Assembly: GCA_964524145.1 (NCBI GenBank)
Contig: CAZGCA010000071.1
Location: 1-31,127 of the forward strand
Length of the DNA stretch: 31,127 nt
Source: CAZGCA01 sp964524145
Lineage (GTDB): Bacteria; Hydrogenedentota; CAZGCA01
Direction: 5' to 3'
The notes below the pieces were generated by a model, which was given only the letters and a program-made list of their open reading frames with translations, made no database searches and was not told the DNA's origin. A program made the translations under genes and the position numbers. Of this stretch, positions 7,351 to 15,305 are shown piece by piece. Every line of letters starts with the position of its first letter. Positions within the stretch are counted from its first letter, which is position 1.

Positions 7351-8397
7351 TCAGCTGGGAGAAGTCCCGAACTCCCGAATGGCGTCGAACATGGCCACGA
7401 CGTTCTCGACGGGCGTTTCCTCGAGAATGGTATCGTGGCTGGCTCCCGCAACGAAGCCGCCGCCCGGCTTCATGACATCGATTACCTCGCGCGTCTTCTC
7501 GCGCACGGATTCCGGGTCGCCCTTGATCAGCACGTGATGTGAATCGATGCAACCGTTGAAAAGGATCTTGTCTCCAAACTCCGCCTTAAGCGTTCGGAGG
7601 TCCATTCCGCGGCAGCTCGGCTGAATCGCGTGCACGCCGTCGAGACCGGCCTCGATCATCGCGGGTATGAGCGGAGCAAACCCGCCGCAACAGTGGAGCA
7701 TCACCTTCAGTCCATAGCCGTGCCCCAAATCGATGAACCGTTTCAGGTGCGGCAAAATGAACCGCTGGAAAAGGTCTTCGCCAAGCAGCGGACCCGTCTG
7801 GCTTCCCAGGTCGTTGCCGATGAAGAAGATGTCGATCACGTCCCCGGCCGCGTCGAAGATCCGCCGGCTCACGGCAGCGTAATAATCCACCAGGTGTTGC
7901 ATCACGGCATCGATCAGGTCCGGCGCTTCGAACATCTTCACGCAGAGGTTCTCCATGCCGAGAAGGTCAATCGCGTCGTGCCAGAACGGTGACCAGTCGC
8001 CCCCCAGGATCGCGTATTTGCCCCCGTACTGCTCGGTTTCGGGCCGAATGCCCGCCGGATCCATCCACGCGGGATCGGGCCAGGAATACTCGTGGACTTC
8101 CTTGATAGTCGCGTGAGCGAGAGGATGATCCATAGGCTGTCCGTAGCCCATCCCGTGCCGTTCGATTCCGAACACTGTGCGATACGTGGCCCCCTCGGAT
8201 AGCGGGAACTCCGGCCCGACGTATTGCGCGAAGACACGCCGGAAATCGTCCCCGAACCGCACCCGCAATCCTTCGTCGTCGAGCTCCAACCGGCGCTTCG
8301 CGTTCTCCCAGAACTCGACCGACGCACCGCACCACGCCGGGACTCGGTCCGGTTCAACGTGCTCGAACGCGGCGAGCACTCTCTCCCTGGAAGTCAT
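7351..8397 (-). CDS. URO-D family protein, methyltransferase-like (operon gene 7)
   Basis: The 348-residue protein belongs to the uroporphyrinogen decarboxylase superfamily (TIM barrel). ATG 8397 gives the normal family N-terminus (MTSRERVLAAFEHVEPDRVP); in-frame sequence upstream is read-through of the previous gene. The R-Q-A-G-R substrate loop of true uroporphyrinogen decarboxylase is absent after DRVPAW. H235-C-C237 (in LKVMLHCCGG), C283 (FNGCID) and H321 (GASHD) occupy positions where the MtaA/CmuA corrinoid methyltransferase branch has its zinc ligands. A methyl-transfer or demethylation role is therefore more likely than heme synthesis, but this is inference. It is the last gene of a seven-gene leftward run, 40 bases after the lipoprotein mutarotase. 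The substrate is unknown. Confidence 0.8.
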   Translation of the reverse strand: MTSRERVLAAFEHVEPDRVPAWCGASVEFWENAKRRLELDDEGLRVRFGDDFRRVFAQYVGPEFPLSEGATYRTVFGIERHGMGYGQPMDHPLAHATIKEVHEYSWPDPAWMDPAGIRPETEQYGGKYAILGGDWSPFWHDAIDLLGMENLCVKMFEAPDLIDAVMQHLVDYYAAVSRRIFDAAGDVIDIFFIGNDLGSQTGPLLGEDLFQRFILPHLKRFIDLGHGYGLKVMLHCCGGFAPLIPAMIEAGLDGVHAIQPSCRGMDLRTLKAEFGDKILFNGCIDSHHVLIKGDPESVREKTREVIDVMKPGGGFVAGASHDTILEETPVENVVAMFDAIREFGTSPS

Positions 8398-8437
8398 GCA
8401 GAATGCAGCTCCCTGGTATTCGCGTCCTTCCCGAGGA

Positions 8438-8872
8438 TCAATCGCAATGGAACACCTCTTCCATATTCGCCCACCACTCGCCTTCGGCACGCGTCTCCAA
8501 CGGTGCCTGCATAGGCATCATGATGTCCCACCACTCCTGCGTTTTCGGGTCGGCCGCCATTTTGGCCATATCGGCATCAAAATCTTCGCCCACATACTCG
8601 AAGTACGCGAAGAGATAGCTGTCCTTATGGTAGATCGAGTAGTTGCGGATGTTGCATTGCCGGATCATATCCAGGATCTCCGGCCAGACGTTGGCGTGAT
8701 ACCTCTTGTATTCCTCGAACGATTCCGGCTTCACTTGAAGCACCTGTCCGTACCGTGTGAGGTTGGATTTCGGACAGGTCCGGCAGTCCATGGGACATGT
8801 TGCGCAGCCCGCCACCAGCATGCACATTACGATCAGAACACACCCCGCACACAGTCTATTAAAGGCGTTCAT
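8438..8872 (-). CDS. Lipoprotein-anchored L-rhamnose mutarotase-like protein (operon gene 6)
   Basis: From ATG 8872 (AGGAG about 10 bases upstream) the 144-residue product has a lipoprotein signal (CVLIVMCMLVAGC, lipidated Cys at the end), a short Cys-rich linker (ATCPMDCRTCPKS) and a full RhaM/DUF718 domain. The domain keeps Tyr and His of the EEYKRYHANVWPE motif, NYSIYH and EWWDIMMPM, corresponding to Y18, H22, Y41 and the paired Trp of E. coli RhaM. L-rhamnose mutarotases interconvert alpha and beta anomers and are normally cytoplasmic; this copy would sit in the periplasm or outer membrane. It differs from the neighbouring cytoplasmic copy at only about 18 of 107 positions by my count, so it arose by recent tandem duplication plus gain of a signal sequence. 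It could serve anomer selection before uptake. Confidence 0.85.
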   Translation of the reverse strand: MNAFNRLCAGCVLIVMCMLVAGCATCPMDCRTCPKSNLTRYGQVLQVKPESFEEYKRYHANVWPEILDMIRQCNIRNYSIYHKDSYLFAYFEYVGEDFDADMAKMAADPKTQEWWDIMMPMQAPLETRAEGEWWANMEEVFHCD

Positions 8873-8924
8873 GATTCTGAGTCTCCTTTCCTTCGTACCG
8901 GTTTCCCCTACCCCAGTCGCACGG

Positions 8925-9248
8925 TCAATCGGTGTGAAACACCTCCTGCATGTTCGCCCACCATTCGCCGTCGGCACGCGTCTCCAACGGCTCCTGCATG
9001 GGCATCATAACGTCCCACCACTCCTGGGTCTTCGGGTCGGCAGCCATCCTGGCCGCGTCCGCGTCAAAATCCTCGCCCACATACTCGAAATACGCGAAGA
9101 GGTAACCATCCTTGTGGAATATCGAGTAGTTGCGAATGTTACACTCGCGAATCATGTCCAGAATCTCCGGCCAAACGTCCGCGTGGTACGCCACGTACTC
9201 TTCCAGCTTCTCGGGCTTGACGCGGAGTACTTGCCCATACCGTTTCAT
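8925..9248 (-). CDS. rhaM: L-rhamnose mutarotase (operon gene 5)
   Basis: A 107-residue protein of normal length for RhaM (104 in E. coli). Y18, H22 and Y41 fall at exactly the E. coli positions (EEYVAYHADVWPE, NYSIFH), and the EWWDVMMPM block closes the active site. It converts alpha- and beta-L-rhamnose and related deoxysugars in the cytoplasm, supplying the anomer used by catabolic enzymes. ATG 9248 has a consensus AGGAGGA 8 bases upstream, the strongest ribosome-binding site in this operon. It lies directly after the ABC binding protein (46-base gap) and before its own lipoprotein paralogue. No rhamnose isomerase, kinase or aldolase is in the window, so the downstream pathway is encoded elsewhere. 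Confidence 0.9.
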   Translation of the reverse strand: MKRYGQVLRVKPEKLEEYVAYHADVWPEILDMIRECNIRNYSIFHKDGYLFAYFEYVGEDFDADAARMAADPKTQEWWDVMMPMQEPLETRADGEWWANMQEVFHTD

Positions 9249-9294
9249 GATGAAATCCTCCTACGACACTCGATGTAACATCTTCATCCGTAGT

Positions 9295-10233
9295 TTAGAA
9301 CTGTCCTCTAAACTGGTCTGCGTTTTCCCGGGTTATGGGCGGACACTCGATCGGATACCGCTCTTCGAGCTGTTCGCCGTTGAGGTATCTGACCGCCAGG
9401 CGCACGCCGCTCCGGCCCTCTTCCTCGGGTTGCTGGTAGCTGGTTCCCGTGACCAGCCCTTCCTTTATCGCCTCGATCATCTCCTGGCTGCCGCCCATAC
9501 CGACTACCTTGATATTTGAGCGGCCCACCTTCCGGCACACCTGTGCCGCCGCGATCGCGAAGTTGTCGCCGTGCGCGTACACGCCCGCGAGATCGGGGTA
9601 CTTCTCGAGCAACGTCTGCATCTCGGTCTTGACGACGTCGCGCTCGCCTTTATGCGGGATACGCGCCACCGGTTTGATCTCGGGATAGTCTTTCAGCACG
9701 TCGCGCAAGGCCCTGCTGCGAGCCACCTCCGGTCCGGTTCCGAGATGCTGGTGAAACTCGACGATCTCGCCCGTCCCTCCCATCGCTTCGGCAAGTATCC
9801 TGGCGGCAACCACGGCACCTGAGTAGGTGTCGGTTCCGGTATAACAGACGTACTCGCACCCTTCGGCGACCTCCCGGTTGACGATGACCACGGGAATCCC
9901 GGCCCGGTTGAGCATCTGGACGCCGCGGACCAGCGGTTCGCTTTTCATGGGCACGAGACAGACCAGATCGACGCGTTTGGCGATCATCTCCTTGACCTGC
10001 TCGATCTGGAGCACAGGATCTTCCTTGGCGTTTTCGATCGTGATCTCGACACCGAGCTTCTCCGCCTCGTTCTCTGCTCCGAGACGCATGTTCTGCCAGT
10101 AAGGGTGGTCGAGCGTCATCAGAAACCCTATCTCGCGTTTGCGCGGACCGCTGTCGCCGCAGCCCACCGCGGCAGCGAGCATCGCCGTACACGCAACCGC
10201 CCGCCCTATCTTCATCACCTTTGTGGAAAGCAT
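9295..10233 (-). CDS. Sugar ABC transporter substrate-binding lipoprotein (RbsB-like, operon gene 4)
   Basis: A 312-residue type-I periplasmic binding protein of the ribose/galactose family (Peripla_BP_4). ATG 10233 opens a lipoprotein signal with the Cys at about 25 (AAAVGC); a TTG start 18 bases upstream is less likely. Family landmarks are EIGFLMTLDHPYWQNM at the start of lobe 1, the VDLVCLVPMKSEPL segment, GIPVVIVNREV at the hinge, and GVYAHGDNFAIAAAQV near the second domain. It captures a monosaccharide outside the inner membrane and delivers it to the permease encoded 37 bases upstream. The adjacent mutarotases argue for rhamnose or a similar 6-deoxysugar. It is followed closely by rhaM in the same operon. 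Confidence 0.9.
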   Translation of the reverse strand: MLSTKVMKIGRAVACTAMLAAAVGCGDSGPRKREIGFLMTLDHPYWQNMRLGAENEAEKLGVEITIENAKEDPVLQIEQVKEMIAKRVDLVCLVPMKSEPLVRGVQMLNRAGIPVVIVNREVAEGCEYVCYTGTDTYSGAVVAARILAEAMGGTGEIVEFHQHLGTGPEVARSRALRDVLKDYPEIKPVARIPHKGERDVVKTEMQTLLEKYPDLAGVYAHGDNFAIAAAQVCRKVGRSNIKVVGMGGSQEMIEAIKEGLVTGTSYQQPEEEGRSGVRLAVRYLNGEQLEERYPIECPPITRENADQFRGQF

Positions 10234-10270
10234 CTCGCCTTTTCCCTTCAAGCTTCGCGGTTAATCATTC

Positions 10271-11305
10271 TCACTTCGCCCGTTTCTTTGCCAGCACGTC
10301 AATCGTCACCACGATCACGATGATCAGTCCGGTGACAACCTTCCTATACTCGGCCCCAACGCTGAACTGAGTCAAGAGGTTGTCGATCACGCGCAGCAGC
10401 AGCACGCCGGTCAGGGTCGCAGTCAGGCCGCCGCTGCCGCCGCCGAGCGGGGTCCCGCCGACGATCACGCTGGCGATCACGTCGAGCTCTTTGCCCACGT
10501 GGCTTTCGGCCTGGGCGGTTGCCGTCATCGCGACGAAGATAACTGCTGCAACGGCGCAGGTGAAACCGCAGAGCATGTAGGTGGCCGCCTTGATACGCCG
10601 CGTACTCACGCCGGCCAACCAGGCAGCCTCCTCGTTCCCGCCAATGGCAAACAAGTAATGGCCGAACCGTGTATAACGCAGCAGGTACGTACCGATACAG
10701 AACACCACAAGAAAGATAACGATGGGCATGGACACCTGGAGGGTCCGCCCGAGAATCGGAAACTGCGCGTCGTAAAACCAGCTGAACTGGTTGCGCAAAG
10801 CGATGTCGCCTACCTGCATGGCCTGCCCGCCGCCGGTCAGGATCAGCGCGATGCCGCGGAAGACCAGCATCGTGCTCAACGTCACGACAAACGGGTTTAC
10901 GCCCACCCGGGCAATGAGCACACCGTTGATTGTGCCCAGACCGATCCCGACCAGTGCCGTCACCGCCAGCGCCGCCGGGATCGCCGCCGCAGCTCCCCAC
11001 GGCGATAGGACGTCCATGATCAGCACGAGTGTCACACTGCAGACGGCTGTGGTGGAGGCCACGGACAGGTCGAAACCGCCTGCGATCATGACAAAGGTCA
11101 TGCCAAGAGCGATCACGCCGAGCGCCGCGGCGTTTGTAAACAGGTTGTCCACCAGATTGGCCCATGTGAAGAACGTGGGGCTGTTGAGAGACGCAAACAC
11201 ACACAAGACCGCCAGGAGTATCAGGATGGTGGCCCGCTGCAGCTTCTGAAAAGACAGCTGCTCCCGCGGTTTGTCCACTGCAGGTGTATCCGGGTCGTTG
11301 CTCAC
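10271..11305 (-). CDS. Sugar ABC transporter permease (RbsC-like, operon gene 3)
   Basis: A BPD_transp_2 family permease of about 344 residues with 8-10 hydrophobic helices. Typical motifs are ALGVIALGMTFVMIAGGFDLSV near the N-terminal third, GVNPFVVTLSTMLVFRGIAL, and ASVIVGGTPLGGGSGG close to the C-terminus, which is the hallmark loop of ribose/xylose-type permeases. I place the start at GTG 11305, whose codon overlaps the ATPase stop in a GTGA junction with AAGGGTGG just upstream; an in-frame ATG at 11329 inside the ATPase gene is the alternative. The overlap implies translational coupling. It forms the inner-membrane channel for the sugar captured by the binding lipoprotein. Confidence 0.92.
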   Translation of the reverse strand: MSNDPDTPAVDKPREQLSFQKLQRATILILLAVLCVFASLNSPTFFTWANLVDNLFTNAAALGVIALGMTFVMIAGGFDLSVASTTAVCSVTLVLIMDVLSPWGAAAAIPAALAVTALVGIGLGTINGVLIARVGVNPFVVTLSTMLVFRGIALILTGGGQAMQVGDIALRNQFSWFYDAQFPILGRTLQVSMPIVIFLVVFCIGTYLLRYTRFGHYLFAIGGNEEAAWLAGVSTRRIKAATYMLCGFTCAVAAVIFVAMTATAQAESHVGKELDVIASVIVGGTPLGGGSGGLTATLTGVLLLRVIDNLLTQFSVGAEYRKVVTGLIIVIVVTIDVLAKKRAK

Positions 11306-12813
11306 GCTGATACCACCCTTCCGGCACATTCGGCAAACAGCGCGTCTTCGTCGGTTTCCGCCGCGGCCATCTCCCGCACGAGGCGGCCGTCCCGTAGAAC
11401 GAGGACGCGGTCGGCCAGCTTCGCGATCTCGATAAACTCGGAAGAGATAAGAACTATCCCGCGGGATTCGCGGGCCAGGTCCATGATCAACCTGTAGATC
11501 TGCGATTTGGTGCCGACGTCGATCCCCTGGGTGGGCTCGTCGAAGATGATGACTTTCGGGTCCGCCGCCAGCCAGCGGGCGACGATCACCTTCTGCTGGT
11601 TGCCGCCGCTGAGGTGATCGACGGGCATCTCAGGCCGGGGCGGGTCTATCCGCATCCGTTCGATCATGCGACGCGCGTTGTCAAGGATGCGACGTCTCGA
11701 TAGAAAGCCCAAAACGCCCGAAAGCCGTTCCAGGATGCCGATGGTGATGTTCTCGGAAACCGGTCTGCCGGCGATGTTGCCCTCCCGCTTGCGGTTCTCC
11801 GGGACCATGCCTATGCCGAGCGAACGGCACAGGTGAGGCGAACGGTTTGTGACAGGGCTACCCAAGAATTCGCAGTCGCCGCGTGACTTGTCCGCTCCGA
11901 AGATGGCCCGCGCGAGCTCGGTCCGTCCCGATCCGACCAGGCCAGCGATACCCAGGATCTCTCCTTCGCGCAGTTCAAATGAGATGTCTTCAAACACGCC
12001 CGACCGGCTGAGGCCGTTCACCTTGAGAACGGTCCTGCCCGGCTGGTTTGTTTTTTCGGGGAACACCTCGCCCAACTCGCGCCCAAGCATCAACCGAGTG
12101 AGATCGGATATCCGGCACTCGGAAACGTCCCTCAAACCGGCCACTTTGCCGTCGCGCAGGACGGTGACGCGGTCGGCAATCCTGGGGAGCTCGGCCAGAC
12201 GGTGAGAGATGTACGCAATAGCGAGCCCTCTGGTCTTAAGGTCCTTGATAACCTGGAACAGCTTTTCGACATCATCGCTGGCCAACGACGCAGTGGGTTC
12301 GTCGAACACGAGCAGCTTGACGTTCCTGCGCACCGCGCCGGCGATCTCGACCATGCACTGCCTGGCCGTGCTCAGCCGTTCAACGGGTTCGGCAGGGTCA
12401 AGGTCAAACCCGAGATAATCGATGATCTCCCTGGCACCGGTGCGGACGGACTTCCGGTCGAGTTTCCGCGTCCAGCGGCCGACCTTCTCGTCGCCCAACA
12501 TGATGTTCTCGGCAACGGTAAGATTGGGCAGCACGCTCAGCTCCTGGTAGATTACCGCGATGCCGAGGTCGCGCGCCTGTCGGGGGTTGGTGATCCTCTG
12601 CTCGCGCCCGTCAAGAACGATCCGGCCGCGGTAGTCGTCAAACCGGCCCGCCAACACGTTCATCAGCGTCGATTTGCCCGCGCCGTTCTCGCCGATCAGC
12701 GCGTGAACCTCGCCCGGACGGACATTGAAAGAAACGTCGTCGAGCACACGCGTGCCGGAGAACTCCTTCACGATCCCGTGCATCTGAAGCATGTACCCGT
12801 TGTCTGGACTCAT
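11302..12813 (-). CDS. Sugar ABC transporter ATPase, double NBD (RbsA/MglA-like, operon gene 2)
   Basis: The 503-residue protein has two fused nucleotide-binding domains, as usual for RbsA/MglA/XylG. The first has Walker A GENGAGKST (41-49), a divergent signature LSTARQ and Walker B LLVFDEPTASL. The second has the family's degenerate Walker A (GLVGSGRTE, Lys replaced by Arg), an intact LSGGNQQKV signature and IIFDEPTQGID. The length is normal. It energises import through the permease, whose start codon overlaps its stop. ATG 12813 lies 12 bases after the stop of the first URO-D gene, so the two are cotranscribed. A start at the internal Met 8 is possible but less likely. Confidence 0.94.
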   Translation of the reverse strand: MSPDNGYMLQMHGIVKEFSGTRVLDDVSFNVRPGEVHALIGENGAGKSTLMNVLAGRFDDYRGRIVLDGREQRITNPRQARDLGIAVIYQELSVLPNLTVAENIMLGDEKVGRWTRKLDRKSVRTGAREIIDYLGFDLDPAEPVERLSTARQCMVEIAGAVRRNVKLLVFDEPTASLASDDVEKLFQVIKDLKTRGLAIAYISHRLAELPRIADRVTVLRDGKVAGLRDVSECRISDLTRLMLGRELGEVFPEKTNQPGRTVLKVNGLSRSGVFEDISFELREGEILGIAGLVGSGRTELARAIFGADKSRGDCEFLGSPVTNRSPHLCRSLGIGMVPENRKREGNIAGRPVSENITIGILERLSGVLGFLSRRRILDNARRMIERMRIDPPRPEMPVDHLSGGNQQKVIVARWLAADPKVIIFDEPTQGIDVGTKSQIYRLIMDLARESRGIVLISSEFIEIAKLADRVLVLRDGRLVREMAAAETDEDALFAECAGRVVSA

Positions 12814-12825
12814 TCAGTTGGAGAC

Positions 12826-13989
12826 CTATGAATCGAACTCGCCCAAATCCAACGGATAGCCGCCATACTCGCGGACGAGCCGGACCATGTAGTCGTAGCT
12901 GTCGGGCGCGACATTATCGGGCACGGAATGGTCGGTCTGCACGATGTAGCCGCCTCCCTTTGCCGCGTTGAGTTTGGTAAGCACCTCGCGGCGGATGGCG
13001 TCGCGGTCGTTGGTGGCGAGCACCCTGACGTCGATGTTGCCGTTGAACGCCCAGCGGCTGCCGAACCGGCGTTTCAACTCGACAACGTCGAGACCCGCCT
13101 TGGCTTCGAGCGGGTTGTACCCGTCCACGCCGGCTTCGATCATGTCCTCGAACACAGGTGATGCGTTGCCACAGCCGTGATAGATCGTCTTGAGCCCGGC
13201 AGCGTGTGCTGCGTCGCAGATACGTTTGAGTGGCGGTTTGTAGGCCCGCCGCCAGTAGTCGGGCGAGAAGAACATGCCTTTGTCGTAAGCAACATCGCCC
13301 CAGATATAGAGTCCGCTGAGCTTTCCGGCGGCGGCGGCAATCTGGCCCTCGACGATACCGACAAGAAAATCGCCCAGCCGTTCGATGATCGACGCCATGC
13401 GGTCGGGATCCTCGCCAAGCTTGAAGAGCACGTTCTCCGTACCCATGATCCGCCAGATCGTCTCGTGCGGTTCGCAGACGCTGCCGAACAAGCAGAAATC
13501 GTCGGCCAACGCGTTCACCCTGTCTTCGAATGAAGGGATGCCGAGATTGAGCGCGTCGGCCACCGAGTTGACCTGGTCGTCGATAGCTTCGAAGTAACGC
13601 CGATCATCTGCGGGATCGTCGAACTCGAGAGTCTCCATTTGGTCATAGGTTTTGATGTCAAAATCACGGTACAACGGCATCGGATATGTGCCGCGGAGCT
13701 CGATGGTGGCCTCGAACCCGGTCTTGACCACCTTACGCTCCGGCGTGTCCTCAAGCACGCGAATGCCTTTGATATGCGGGTCCATGTTCGGCACCAGAAC
13801 GATCATGTCCAGGTCCCAGTATCGATACGGATCGAAATCGTCGCCGACCTCCATCTCCTGTTTCACGCGGCGCACGAAGTTCGTCCAGAAGAACTCGCCC
13901 ATGGGCACGCGATCGAGTTCCCTGTGCTCGAGGGCGTCAATAACACGGCGGGTTTTCAATTGACCGTTTGTCATCCCAGAACTGTTCAC
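12826..13989 (-). CDS. URO-D family protein, methyltransferase-like (operon gene 1)
   Basis: A 387-residue member of the uroporphyrinogen decarboxylase superfamily, only distantly similar to the copy at the far end of the operon. GTG 13989 has GGGAG 9 bases upstream; an in-frame ATG at 13974 has none. The N-terminus (TRRVIDALEHRELDRVPMGEFFW) lacks the R-Q-A-G-R loop of true heme-pathway enzymes. H271-G-C273 (IYHGCGN) and H354 (QTDHSVP) give an H-x-C...H arrangement like the zinc site of MtaA-type methyltransferases; the NGC cysteine of the other copy is NGN here. As promoter-proximal gene of the sugar import operon it may act on the imported sugar or on a methylated derivative. The activity is inferred only. 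Confidence 0.8.
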   Translation of the reverse strand: MNSSGMTNGQLKTRRVIDALEHRELDRVPMGEFFWTNFVRRVKQEMEVGDDFDPYRYWDLDMIVLVPNMDPHIKGIRVLEDTPERKVVKTGFEATIELRGTYPMPLYRDFDIKTYDQMETLEFDDPADDRRYFEAIDDQVNSVADALNLGIPSFEDRVNALADDFCLFGSVCEPHETIWRIMGTENVLFKLGEDPDRMASIIERLGDFLVGIVEGQIAAAAGKLSGLYIWGDVAYDKGMFFSPDYWRRAYKPPLKRICDAAHAAGLKTIYHGCGNASPVFEDMIEAGVDGYNPLEAKAGLDVVELKRRFGSRWAFNGNIDVRVLATNDRDAIRREVLTKLNAAKGGGYIVQTDHSVPDNVAPDSYDYMVRLVREYGGYPLDLGEFDS

Positions 13990-14040
13990 AGGCTGCTTCT
14001 CCCGAGTTTGATTTCCCTCTTGCTAAACGCGACCGTGTAG

Positions 14041-14069
14041 AGTATATCCCACTGCGGTGCCGATTTCCA
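14041..14069 (-). promoter_or_regulatory. Probable promoter of the seven-gene sugar-uptake operon
   Basis: On the minus strand, TGGAAA (14064-14069) is separated by 17 bases from TATACT (14041-14046), about 50 bases before GTG 13989. It is the best promoter match in the gap before the operon. No clear operator or riboswitch structure was seen. Confidence 0.45.
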
Positions 14070-14114
14070 GGGTACAAGCAACGCCCACGATTCTCCTGTG
14101 TTCGCAGCCTTGCG

Positions 14115-15092
14115 TTACCGGTCCGCGCGCCGCTTGGCGAGATGGTCCGAAAGGAATGCGAGCAGCGGTTCGAGGGCGATCTCGTGGCCGCCGTCGTGGA
14201 CCTCGAGGACGGCGTTTTCGACGGCGCCGAAATCCCTGTAGATAGGATGGACTTGCTTCATCGCCTTCTGTGCAAGGGCCACGGTGAACTGTGTTGGCGG
14301 TTCCTTCCGGCCGTTTTGGCAGTGGAGCGGTCGTGGTGCAATGAGCGAGTAGATGTCGGGAAAGTCAACGAGTTGGCGGAGACCGTCGAACTTCCAGCAC
14401 ATGCAATGGTTCTGCTCCATTTGGTCCATGAGGGTTAAAAACCCCGCGCTCACGGTCGCGGCAATGCGTTCGTCCATAGCACCAAGCCACATGGCCATCT
14501 CGCCGCCGAGCGACAGGCCGGCACACCCGATCCGGTCGGAGTCGACCTCGGGCAACGATTCGAGATAATCGACGCAACGCATCAGATCCCATAGCCGCTC
14601 TCCCATCAGCATGCGACCGTCCTCGTAGACTTCGTGCTGGCCGACGTCGGTCGAGATCACTACGAAACCGCGCCGCACCAGCTCCGTTCCGAAGAGCTTG
14701 TACTGGCCGGCTTCCGGATTGAAGGGAGTGAAGCGGTTGCCGCCGTGACCATGGATACACACGACAGCCGGTAACACTCCTTTGACCTCGATCGGTCGCG
14801 CCAGTACGACACCTATAGAGCGGTCGTGCGTGGTTTTGATTCGAACGTTCTGCAAGACAACCCCGTCGTGTTCTCGTGTCTTGACGATCCGTGGTTCAAG
14901 CCGGATCTTTCCACGGGACTCCACGAGATCGGCCATGTGAAGCAGCTTAAACAACTCCTCGCGCACGGTCTGCTGCCACTCGATCGCAGCCTCGGAAGTC
15001 CGCGGAGTGTATCGCATGCTGCGGAGTTCATTCGCCATCGCACTCATGGGCATAAGAGGCAACACCGTTACAGCTATCAACCACAAACGCAT
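14115..15092 (-). CDS. Exported alpha/beta hydrolase (acetyl-xylan-esterase/dienelactone-hydrolase type)
   Basis: From ATG 15092 (AAAGG 5 bases upstream; the adjacent ATG 15095 is equally usable) the 325-residue product starts with a signal peptide (LWLIAVTVLPLMPMSAMA). The hydrolase core shows the oxyanion strand AVVCIHGHGGNRF (about 110-121), a nucleophile elbow G-L-S-L-G-G with S194, and the catalytic His at about 303 (HDGGHE); the acid is probably the Asp/Glu near 287-297. These features fit esterases that remove acyl groups from polysaccharides (CE7/CE15 or 'abhydrolase_7'-like), acting in the periplasm. It is transcribed in the same direction as the sugar operon but is separated from it by 125 bases with a promoter. 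Substrate unknown. Confidence 0.75.
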   Translation of the reverse strand: MRLWLIAVTVLPLMPMSAMANELRSMRYTPRTSEAAIEWQQTVREELFKLLHMADLVESRGKIRLEPRIVKTREHDGVVLQNVRIKTTHDRSIGVVLARPIEVKGVLPAVVCIHGHGGNRFTPFNPEAGQYKLFGTELVRRGFVVISTDVGQHEVYEDGRMLMGERLWDLMRCVDYLESLPEVDSDRIGCAGLSLGGEMAMWLGAMDERIAATVSAGFLTLMDQMEQNHCMCWKFDGLRQLVDFPDIYSLIAPRPLHCQNGRKEPPTQFTVALAQKAMKQVHPIYRDFGAVENAVLEVHDGGHEIALEPLLAFLSDHLAKRRADR

Positions 15093-15206
15093 CATCGCCT
15101 TTCGAGAGCCGTGCATTCCTCTGCTCTGCTTCACACCGGGACTTGCTTAACGCCTATACTATCAGTTGTAGTGTTCGACTGCAAACCCTCGTGCCGGAAC
15201 CCTGGT

Positions 15207-15235
15207 TTGAAAACACATCGCTCCTGTGCTAGAGT
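15207..15235 (+). promoter_or_regulatory. Promoter for the ceramidase-like/fucosidase run
   Basis: TTGAAA (15207-15212), a 17-base spacer and TAGAGT (15230-15235) lie about 70 bases before ATG 15306 in the divergent gap. The -35 is good, the -10 mediocre. No convincing opposite-strand promoter for the hydrolase was found, though TTGCAG and TAGTAT occur with 17-base spacing on the minus strand. Confidence 0.4.
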
Positions 15236-15305
15236 ACCGAGCACCGTGCGGCCGCGGTCATGCACCGCATCAAACCGGTGCGAAAGATGAAAGGAGATGA
15301 GAACC

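Noticed and set aside
7351..13989. Heme biosynthesis (hemE) as the identity of the URO-D genes
   Set aside because: Both lack the R-Q-A-G-R substrate loop and sit in a sugar transport operon with no other heme gene.
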